From: DATHYU01 sp033722675
Lineage (GTDB): Bacteria > Actinomycetota > Acidimicrobiia > Spongiisociales > UBA11373
Reading direction: 5' to 3'
DNA length: 5,982 nucleotides
Assembly (NCBI GenBank): GCA_033722675.1
Contig: JAWVYO010000123.1
Span: 1-5,982 of the forward strand
Shown one piece after another: positions 1-5,045 of the stretch. The first letter of the stretch is position 1. Each line of letters begins with the position of its first letter. The translations under genes and the position numbers were made by a program. A model generated the notes under the pieces. That model was given only the letters and a program-made list of their open reading frames with translations. It was not told the DNA's origin and ran no database searches.

Positions 1-165
1 AAGGACAACCTGGTGATCCTTCCCGAGCGTCCGATGCTCCCCGGTGATCAGTTCCTGCCTGGTGATCAGTTCCTGCCTGGTGATCAGTTCCTGCCGGGTG
101 ATCAGTTCCTGCCTGGTGATCAGTTCATCCTCAGGAAGAAGCCCGGACGGACGATCGGGGAATAG
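1..165 (+). CDS. C-terminal end of an unidentified protein with GDQFLP repeats (partial)
   Basis: This is the 3' end of a gene that begins left of the window. Frame 1 is open from base 1 to a TAG at 163-165 and gives 54 residues. Outside the repeat about 24 of 28 codons end in G or C, matching the other genes here, and the other two plus-strand frames meet stops at 14-16 and 45-47. The residues run NLVILPERPMLP, then four GDQFLP units, then GDQFIL and a basic tail RKKPGRTIGE. The hexapeptide comes from an 18-bp DNA repeat, so copy number can change without breaking the frame. I do not recognise the family. The repeat is probably an extended C-terminal tail beyond the folded domain, since it sits within about 40 residues of the stop. 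No signal or membrane segment is visible in this fragment. A GC-rich inverted repeat follows 37 bp after the stop. Confidence 0.62.
   Translation, partial: KDNLVILPERPMLPGDQFLPGDQFLPGDQFLPGDQFLPGDQFILRKKPGRTIGE
43..126 (+). repeat. 18-bp tandem direct repeat, about 4.7 copies
   Basis: The unit GGTGATCAGTTCCTGCCT is repeated head to tail at 43-60, 61-78, 79-96 and 97-114, with a partial copy at 115-126 (GGTGATCAGTTC). The third copy differs at one base (CCG for CCT, silent for proline). Near-identity at the DNA level points to recent slippage or expansion. In frame 1 each unit encodes GDQFLP. Each unit also contains TGATCA, a 6-bp palindrome, so the array holds five regularly spaced TGATCA sites. 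The coding reading is preferred because the frame and codon bias continue on both sides of the array. Confidence 0.9.
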
Positions 166-202
166 GGGAGCGTCGTCGGCTGACCGGACCTCCATCGACC
201 AG

Positions 203-238
203 GTACCCGGGACCGGATCGGTGTCCGGTCCCGGGTAC
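203..238. terminator. Perfect 15-bp-arm inverted repeat (terminator or regulatory hairpin)
   Basis: GTACCCGGGACCGGA at 203-217 is the exact reverse complement of 224-238, with a 6-base loop TCGGTG. The RNA would form a very stable hairpin. It lies 37 bp after the stop of the left-edge gene and 28 bp before the ATG of the FAD oxidoreductase. There is no U-tract, only GTTCGT, but U-poor terminators are common in high-GC actinobacteria. As a terminator it would leave almost no room for a promoter of the next gene, so an operator or a 5'-UTR structure on the oxidoreductase message is a real alternative. The structure is certain; its role is inferred. Confidence 0.55.
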
Positions 239-266
239 GTTCGTCCACAGACCCCAGGAGACACCC

Positions 267-1631
267 ATGAACGCGTCCGAACTCGAAGCCCATCTCGACG
301 GACCCATCGTCCACCCCGAGGATCCGGGGTTCGACGAGGCCCGCAGCCTCTGGAACACGAGGTTCGACCGCCGGCCTCAGGCGATCGCCCGGGTCACGTC
401 CACCGCCGACGTGGCCGGCGCCGTCCGGTTCGCCGCCGAGCGCGGCCTCGATCTGTCCGTGAGGGGCGGTGGACATGCGTACGCGGCGCAGACCGTCGCC
501 GACGGCGGTCTGCTCATCGACCTCGCGGCGATGGACGACATCGAGGTCGATGCTGGGACCTCGACCGCCCGGATCGGCCCGGGCGTCACGTGCGCCGACC
601 TCGACGCGGCGACCCAGTCCGAGGGCCTGGCCGTCCCACTCCCGACGGTGTCGTCGGTGGGAGTGATCGGGGCGGCGCTCGGCGGCGGCAGCGGCTACCT
701 GGCCCGCCGCTTCGGGCTCACCCTCGACAACGTCGTCGCAGCGGAGGTCGTGACGGCGAGCGGCGAGGTGATCGAGGTCTCGGAGGACGCCCACCCCGAT
801 CTCTTCTGGGCGATCCGGGGCGGCGGCGGCAACTTCGGCGTCGTCACGAGCATGACGCTCCGGCTCCACGAGGTCGGCCCCGAGGTGCTCGGCGGTCAGG
901 TCATCTACTCCTTCGACGATGCCGATCGGCTCCTGCGGGCCTATCGGGACTTCATGCAGGACGCCCCCCGCGATCTGCAGTGCTACGCGTTCTGCTTCCG
1001 GGCTCCTCCGATCGACCTGTTCCCGGCCGACACGCACGGGCATCCCGTCCTCGACTTCGTGATCTGCCACCAGGACCCCGACGCCGCCGACGCGGTGCAG
1101 GCGATCCGCGAGTTCGGCGAACCGGTGCTGGACCTGGTGGGTCCGGCCCCCTACACGCAGGTCCAGCAGTCGTTCGACGCGAACCTGCCCAAGGGCCATC
1201 GGTACCTCTCCAGGGCGCACGATCTCGCCGAGCTCTCCGATGGGGCCATCGCGACGATGGTCGAGCACGTTCCGGACATGGCCGGGGCCTTCACCGCGGC
1301 CTACTTCGATCCGCTCGGTGGGGCGATCGCGGACGTGGGGAGCTCCGAGACGGCGTTCGCCGGGCGAGGGGCGGCGTTCGGGTTCCACATCATCGCCGGG
1401 TGGATGGAGCCCGAGGGGGACGAGGCCGTCATCGACTGGACGACGGCCTTCGCCGACGACATGGCGGAGCACGCCACCGGAGGGGTGTACGTCAACCTCA
1501 TCGGAGACGACGAGATGCCCGAACGGGTGTCGGACGCCTACGGCCCGAACTACGACCGTCTCGTCCGGCTGAAGCGTCGGTGGGATCCGACGAACCTCTT
1601 CGGCAACAACTACAACATCCCGCCGGACTGA
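267..1631 (+). CDS. BBE-like FAD-binding oxidoreductase
   Basis: A complete 454-aa flavoprotein of the berberine bridge enzyme / 6-hydroxy-D-nicotine oxidase group (FAD_binding_4 followed by a BBE C-terminal domain), probably cytoplasmic because there is no signal peptide. The PCMH-type FAD domain covers about residues 35-210. SVRGGGHAYA places His70 where the family forms the covalent 8-alpha-histidyl-FAD bond. VGVIGAALGGGSGYLARRFG (131-150) and WAIRGGGGNFGVVTS (181-195) are the further FAD-binding signatures. Near residue 128, where bicovalent members carry the 6-S-cysteinyl Cys, this protein has PTVSSVG, so a single His link is expected. The C-terminal BBE motif is seen in AYGPNYDRLVRLKRRWDPTNLF (424-445, ending in GNNYNIPPD). 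The start is supported by AGGAG at 256-260, six bases before ATG. Family members oxidise sugars, alkaloids or polyketides using O2; the substrate here cannot be read from sequence. Confidence 0.93.
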   Translation: MNASELEAHLDGPIVHPEDPGFDEARSLWNTRFDRRPQAIARVTSTADVAGAVRFAAERGLDLSVRGGGHAYAAQTVADGGLLIDLAAMDDIEVDAGTSTARIGPGVTCADLDAATQSEGLAVPLPTVSSVGVIGAALGGGSGYLARRFGLTLDNVVAAEVVTASGEVIEVSEDAHPDLFWAIRGGGGNFGVVTSMTLRLHEVGPEVLGGQVIYSFDDADRLLRAYRDFMQDAPRDLQCYAFCFRAPPIDLFPADTHGHPVLDFVICHQDPDAADAVQAIREFGEPVLDLVGPAPYTQVQQSFDANLPKGHRYLSRAHDLAELSDGAIATMVEHVPDMAGAFTAAYFDPLGGAIADVGSSETAFAGRGAAFGFHIIAGWMEPEGDEAVIDWTTAFADDMAEHATGGVYVNLIGDDEMPERVSDAYGPNYDRLVRLKRRWDPTNLFGNNYNIPPD

Positions 1632-1664
1632 GGCCCGGAACGGGGAGGCGCGCGCCGCGGCCGC

Positions 1665-1688
1665 TCGGGCGCCATCCACGACGCCCGA
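1665..1688. terminator. Weak hairpin downstream of the FAD oxidoreductase
   Basis: TCGGGCG at 1665-1671 pairs exactly with CGCCCGA at 1682-1688 around a 10-base loop, 33 bp after the oxidoreductase stop and before the TetR promoter. There is no T-run. It may end the oxidoreductase transcript, but a 7-bp stem in 70% GC DNA could arise by chance. Confidence 0.25.
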
Positions 1689-1712
1689 CGGCACCCCTCG
1701 ACCCGTGGTCGT

Positions 1713-1742
1713 TTGACGGGCGGCGGACCGGCGCTGTATCGT
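1713..1742 (+). promoter_or_regulatory. Predicted sigma70-type promoter of the TetR / hydrolase-GT unit
   Basis: TTGACG (1713-1718, five of six matches to TTGACA) is followed by an 18-base spacer and TATCGT (1737-1742, four of six matches to TATAAT). The expected start point is near 1749, giving a leader of about 28 bases that contains the ribosome-binding site. The predicted start falls in the middle of the palindrome at 1742-1759, the usual arrangement for autorepression. Confidence 0.5.
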
Positions 1743-1759
1743 TCGGTCGATCGACCGAA
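1742..1759. promoter_or_regulatory. Perfect 18-bp palindrome, probable TetR operator
   Basis: TTCGGTCGATCGACCGAA is identical to its own reverse complement with no spacer. It starts at the last base of the predicted -10 box, spans the expected transcription start, and ends 17 bp before the first TetR ATG. TetR-family dimers commonly bind palindromes of this size and position in front of their own gene. I found no second copy in the window, so control of the upstream oxidoreductase by this site is not shown. Confidence 0.65.
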
Positions 1760-1776
1760 ACGGGGGCGAGGGGGCA

Positions 1777-2382
1777 ATGGGCATGGCCGGTGACACGAGG
1801 GAGCGGATCCTCGCGGCCGCCAAACGCAGGCTGCTGGAGGAGGGCTACGCCGCCCTGAGCACCCGGAAGGTGGCCGCGGACGCCGGCGTCCCGCTGTCGC
1901 AGATCCACTATCACTTCGGATCGAAGGAGCAGCTCATCGTCTCGCTGCTGCGCGAGGAGAACGAGCGCCTCCTCGATCGGCAGTCCGAGATGTTCGGGCG
2001 GGACCTCCCGCTGTGGGAACGGTGGGTGCTCGCCTGCGACTACTTCGACGACGATCTCGCGTCCGGATACGTGCGCGTCGCCCAGGAGCTGACGGCGGCC
2101 GGGTGGTCCTCGGAGCGGCTCCGCACGGAGATGCGGGAGATCTGGGGCGGGTGGTCGGAGCTGCTGCTCGGGGTGGTCCGCGACGCGACGATCGACCTGG
2201 GGCTGGAGCCGGAGGAGCTGGTGGCGCTCGTCTCCGCCGTCTTCGTCGGCGCGGAGGCGCTCATCCTGCTCGGCATGGAGGACGAGCGAACGCCCTTCCG
2301 GCGGGCGCTCCGGCGGGTCGGCGACCTCATCCGGGTCGCCGAAGAGAGGGGGGAACGTGCGGGCTCGCTATCCGGATCGTGA
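1777..2382 (+). CDS. TetR/AcrR-family transcriptional regulator
   Basis: A 201-aa one-component repressor, the usual family length of about 190-220. The N-terminal helix-turn-helix spans about residues 8-54: TRERILAAAKRRLLEEGYAA, then LSTRKVAADAGVPLSQIHYHFGSKEQLI, where VAADAGVPLSQIHYHF is the recognition helix and turn with the conserved YHFGSK end. Residues 60-190 form an all-helical ligand and dimerisation domain, closest by eye to the BetI-like (TetR_C_6) type; the inducer is unknown. GAGGGG at 1768-1773 can serve either ATG 1777 or the in-frame ATG 1783 (MAGDTRER); spacing is short for the first and generous for the second, so the start may move by two codons. The gene follows a perfect palindrome and overlaps the hydrolase-glycosyltransferase by 26 bp, so it probably regulates itself and that enzyme. 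Confidence 0.93.
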   Translation: MGMAGDTRERILAAAKRRLLEEGYAALSTRKVAADAGVPLSQIHYHFGSKEQLIVSLLREENERLLDRQSEMFGRDLPLWERWVLACDYFDDDLASGYVRVAQELTAAGWSSERLRTEMREIWGGWSELLLGVVRDATIDLGLEPEELVALVSAVFVGAEALILLGMEDERTPFRRALRRVGDLIRVAEERGERAGSLSGS

Positions 2383-4444
2383 AGGCCGCGCCGAGAGGAA
2401 CGGCGCAGAGATCCACTACGAGGTGTACGAGGCGGACGCACCGACGGTCTTCCTCGTCCAGACCTGGCACTCGATCCACTCCCGGCACTGGAAGATGCAG
2501 ATCCCGTATCTGTCGCGCTCGTTCCGGGTGGTCACCTACGACCCGGCCGGCAACGGCCGGTCGGATCGCCCCGACGTCCCGAGCCGGTACTCCGCCGGCG
2601 AGATGGTCGCCGACGCCATCGCCGTCCTCGACGCCTCCGACACCCCCTCGGCGGTCGCCTGCGGTCTCTCGATGGGCGGTGCGCTCGTCACCTATCTCGC
2701 CGCCCTCCATCCCGAACGCATCGACGGGATCGTCCCCATCGCCGCCGCCCATCCGTGGGCGGTCCGTTCGCCCGAGTGGGAGGCGGGCGCCGACGGCTGG
2801 GACAAGTACGACCCGGACTACTGGCCGGACCACTGGCCGGACTTCGTGGACTTCTTCTTCGGCCAGTGCACGAACGACCCCCACTCGACGAAGCTGTTCG
2901 ACGACATGCGTGCGTGGGCGCTCGACACCACGGGGGACATCATCCGTCACACGATGACCAACCCGCCCTCGTTCGACGCCGGCGAACTCGAGCAGGCGGT
3001 CCGCGGCATCGACATGCCGGTGCTCGTCGTGCACGGCACGAACGATGCGGTCGTCGCCTACGAGAGCGCCGAGATCCTCCGCAAGATGATCCCGGGATCG
3101 GAACTCGTGCGGTTGGAGGGCGCCGGCCACGTCCCGAACGCCCGCTACCCGGTCCGCGTCAACCACCTGATCCGGGACTTCGTCGAGCGCGTGCACGGTC
3201 GACACCGGCGTGCGGACGCGACCTGGCGGATCTCCAGCCGGCGCCCGAAACGGGCGCTCTACATCTCGTCACCGATCGGGCTCGGCCACGCCCGACGCGA
3301 CCTGGCCATCGCACGCGAGCTCGCCGCCCTGCAGCCCGAGCTGCAGATCGACTGGCTCGCCCAGGACCCGGTGACCCGCGTGCTCGACGCCGCTGGCGAG
3401 ACCGTGCATCCCGCGTCGCAGCACCTGGCCAGCGAGGTCGAGCACATCGACGACGAGTCCGGCGAGCACGAACTCGCCGTGTTCCAGGCGCTGCGGGACA
3501 TGGACGAGATCCTGCTGACCAACTTCATGGTCGTCGACGAGGTGGTCGCCGAGGGACAGTACGACCTGGTGATCGGCGACGAGGCGTGGGAAGTGGACTA
3601 CCACCTCCACGAGAACCCCGGCCTCAAGAAGGCAGCGTATGCGTGGATGACCGACTTCGTGGGCTACCTGCCGATGCCCGAGCGGGGGGAGCGGGAGGCC
3701 TTCGTCGCCGCCGACTACAACGCCGAGATGATCGGCCACATCGAGCGCTACGGCAGGATCCGGGACGGGGCGATCTTCGTGGGCGCACCCGACGACATCG
3801 TTCCCGGCACGTTCGGACCGGGCCTCCCGAACATTCGCGACTGGACGGAGGCCCACTACGACTTCGCCGGCTACGTCACCGGCTTCGACCCGTCGGCACT
3901 CCCACCGAGGGGAGAACTCCGTGACGAACTCGGGTATCGCCCCGACGAGCGCGTCTGCGTCGTGAGCGTCGGCGGGAGCGGCGTCGGCGGACCCCTCCTG
4001 CGGCGCATCGTGGAGGCGGCTCCGGAGGCGGCCCGCACCGTCGACGGTCTCCGGTTCGTCGTCGTGACCGGACCGCGCATCGACCCGGCGGCGCTGCCGC
4101 AGGTGGAGGGCGTCGAGTACCACCGGTACGTCCCCGAACTCTACCGGAACCTCGCCGCCGCCGACCTCGCGATCGTGCAGGGCGGACTGACGACCACCAT
4201 GGAGCTCACGGCCTGCAAGGTGCCCTTCGTCTACGTCCCGCTGCGGAACCACTTCGAACAGCAGTTCCACGTGCGCGCCCGCCTCGATCGATACCGGGCG
4301 GGACGCCACCTGGCCTACGAGGACATCGACCCCGACGCGCTGGCGACCGTGGTGGCCGAGGAGATCGGTCGGGAGGTCGACTATCGCGACGTCGAGACCG
4401 ACGGGGCGGCCCGGGCCGCATCGCTCATCGCGCAGCTCGTCTGA
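2357..4444 (+). CDS. Alpha/beta hydrolase - GT-B glycosyltransferase fusion protein
   Basis: A single 695-aa reading frame with two enzyme domains. Residues 15-280 are an alpha/beta hydrolase: nucleophile elbow GLSMGG (Ser105), acid in VVHGTND (Asp230), and His258 in EGAGHVP; YDPAGNGRSD (61-70) is also typical. The usual oxyanion HG is replaced by TWHS near 37-40. A basic linker (about 281-298, HRRADATWRISSRRPKR) leads to a GT-B glycosyltransferase at 299-695. Its N-terminal loop is SPIGLGHARRD (305-315), and its donor site, of MurG/UGT type, is ADLAIVQGGLTTTMELTACK followed by VPFVYVPLRNHFEQQF (602-637). No signal or membrane segment is seen, so it is likely cytoplasmic. GTG 2357 is preceded by GAGAGGGGGG (2344-2353) and lies inside the TetR gene, which suggests coupled translation; no other early start is available. 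Donor sugar, acceptor and ester or other hydrolase substrate are unknown. Domain calls are firm, function is not. Confidence 0.92.
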   Translation: MRARYPDREGRAERNGAEIHYEVYEADAPTVFLVQTWHSIHSRHWKMQIPYLSRSFRVVTYDPAGNGRSDRPDVPSRYSAGEMVADAIAVLDASDTPSAVACGLSMGGALVTYLAALHPERIDGIVPIAAAHPWAVRSPEWEAGADGWDKYDPDYWPDHWPDFVDFFFGQCTNDPHSTKLFDDMRAWALDTTGDIIRHTMTNPPSFDAGELEQAVRGIDMPVLVVHGTNDAVVAYESAEILRKMIPGSELVRLEGAGHVPNARYPVRVNHLIRDFVERVHGRHRRADATWRISSRRPKRALYISSPIGLGHARRDLAIARELAALQPELQIDWLAQDPVTRVLDAAGETVHPASQHLASEVEHIDDESGEHELAVFQALRDMDEILLTNFMVVDEVVAEGQYDLVIGDEAWEVDYHLHENPGLKKAAYAWMTDFVGYLPMPERGEREAFVAADYNAEMIGHIERYGRIRDGAIFVGAPDDIVPGTFGPGLPNIRDWTEAHYDFAGYVTGFDPSALPPRGELRDELGYRPDERVCVVSVGGSGVGGPLLRRIVEAAPEAARTVDGLRFVVVTGPRIDPAALPQVEGVEYHRYVPELYRNLAAADLAIVQGGLTTTMELTACKVPFVYVPLRNHFEQQFHVRARLDRYRAGRHLAYEDIDPDALATVVAEEIGREVDYRDVETDGAARAASLIAQLV

Positions 4445-4497
4445 GGCAGCCGGCGGCGACGGCCGACCCGAGACGCCGCGAAGGCTCACGGACGGAC

Positions 4498-4503
4498 TAG
4501 CGT
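4498..4503 (+). promoter_or_regulatory. Possible -10 element for the RRM gene
   Basis: TAGCGT matches TATAAT at three of six positions, including the most conserved T, A and final T. I see no convincing -35 at 16-18 bases upstream. If used, it would give a leader of about 150 bases in front of the RRM gene. The region is about 55 bp after the stop of the hydrolase-glycosyltransferase gene. Confidence 0.22.
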
Positions 4504-4529
4504 GGACCCTGCCACGTACGAATGCGTGG
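4501..4529 (+). promoter_or_regulatory. Alternative hairpins in the RRM-gene leader
   Basis: The segment holds CGTGG (4501-4505), CCACG (4512-4516) and CGTGG (4525-4529). The middle element can pair with either outer one. The downstream pairing is stronger: CCACGTA (4512-4518) with TGCGTGG (4523-4529) makes a 7-bp stem including one G-U and a CGAA loop. The rest of the leader, 4530-4662, has T-rich patches and no clear gene. A role in control of the RRM message is inference; the stems are short. Confidence 0.3.
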
Positions 4530-4662
4530 TGCGCCTGCCTTTGCTTTCCGTTCCGTCGAGTGAAGTCGCCGCAGAACCTCCCGGCTTCGTCGATGTGAGT
4601 CCTCGTCCGCCGATGGTCGCTGCAGGGCGCGTCCATTTCGACGGTTCTGCGAAGGAGCATCC

Positions 4663-4914
4663 ATGTCCACCAACATCTACGTCGGCAACCTGCCGTTCTC
4701 CACCGATTCGGACGGCCTGCGTGGCCTGTTCGCCGAGTACGGCGAGGTCACCAGCGCCCAGGTCATCACCGACCGCGACACCGGCCGTTCGCGCGGGTTC
4801 GGGTTCGTCGAGATGGCCGACGACGACGCCGCACAGAAGGCGATCAACGAGATGAACGGATCGAGCGTCGACGGCCGACAGCTCACCGTCAACACCGCCA
4901 AGCCGCGCCGCTAG
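4663..4914 (+). CDS. Small single-RRM RNA-binding protein
   Basis: An 83-aa protein made of one RNA recognition motif and almost nothing else. RNP2 is IYVGNL (residues 5-10) and RNP1 is RGFGFVEM (44-51); the aromatic residues Tyr6, Phe46 and Phe48 that stack on RNA bases are all present. The fold runs through AAQKAINEMNGSSVDGRQLTV to a short basic end KPRR, with no glycine-rich tail as in some cyanobacterial Rbp proteins. Bacterial proteins of this type are cytoplasmic, bind single-stranded RNA and are often linked to cold or stress response; the target here is unknown. The start is clear: AAGGAG (4652-4657) lies five bases before ATG. The gene has a leader of up to 218 bp and is followed by two strong hairpins, so it is probably transcribed alone. 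Confidence 0.95.
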   Translation: MSTNIYVGNLPFSTDSDGLRGLFAEYGEVTSAQVITDRDTGRSRGFGFVEMADDDAAQKAINEMNGSSVDGRQLTVNTAKPRR

Positions 4915-4922
4915 ACCTCGGA

Positions 4923-4944
4923 GGTGCCCCTCTCCGGGGGCACC
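4923..4944. terminator. Hairpin 1 after the RRM gene
   Basis: GGTGCCCC (4923-4930) pairs perfectly with GGGGCACC (4937-4944) around TCTCCG, starting 8 bp after the RRM stop, and is followed by GTTCG. It is GC-rich with no long U-run. Its position directly behind the stop favours a terminator of the RRM transcript. Confidence 0.6.
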
Positions 4945-4955
4945 GTTCGACACCC

Positions 4956-4984
4956 GCAACGCCCGCGAATGTCGCGGGCGTTGC
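4956..4984. terminator. Hairpin 2 at the convergent junction (likely bidirectional terminator)
   Basis: GCAACGCCCGCGA (4956-4968) is the exact reverse complement of 4972-4984, leaving a 3-base loop ATG, which may open to five bases. This 13-bp stem lies between the plus-strand RRM gene and the minus-strand protease gene and can form in RNA from either strand, so it may stop both. No U-tract is present on the plus strand beyond the TT inside the stem end. The GC-rich stretch 5000-5045 beyond it holds only a weaker 7-bp pairing (5008-5014 with 5025-5031). Confidence 0.65.
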
Positions 4985-5045
4985 CGCGTCATGGGGCCGC
5001 TCCGGCACGGCCGGCCTCCTCGGCCCGGCCGGATCGTCGACGCGT

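Noticed and set aside
9..18. CCTGGTGATC near the left edge as an extra copy of the 18-bp repeat
   Set aside because: Only ten bases match, it is out of register with the array (31 bp from the first full unit) and in a different codon phase, so it is probably chance.
43..126. The tandem array as a CRISPR or a replication iteron cluster
   Set aside because: There are no spacers between units, the unit is only 18 bp, and the array sits in frame inside a coding end. No replication gene or A/T-rich unwinding region is near.
120..1823. A 567-codon open frame on the minus strand over the same region
   Set aside because: It is the antisense shadow of the oxidoreductase and TetR start, with low-complexity R/G/V-rich composition and no domain or ribosome-binding site.
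44..1858. A 604-codon open frame on the plus strand overlapping the FAD oxidoreductase
   Set aside because: Its translation is arginine-, glycine- and proline-rich with no recognisable domain, as expected for an off-frame reading of high-GC DNA. The overlapping frame 267-1631 has clear flavoprotein motifs.
3269..4660. A 463-codon minus-strand open frame opposite the glycosyltransferase
   Set aside because: It is antisense to a well-supported glycosyltransferase domain, and its V/D/H/R-rich sequence is typical of reverse-frame readings of GC-rich genes.
5000..5045. A third hairpin in the GGCC-rich stretch before the protease stop
   Set aside because: The best pairing is a 7-bp CGGCCGG/CCGGCCG stem with a 10-base loop in simple GC-rich sequence, which is expected by chance; the two upstream hairpins explain termination better.
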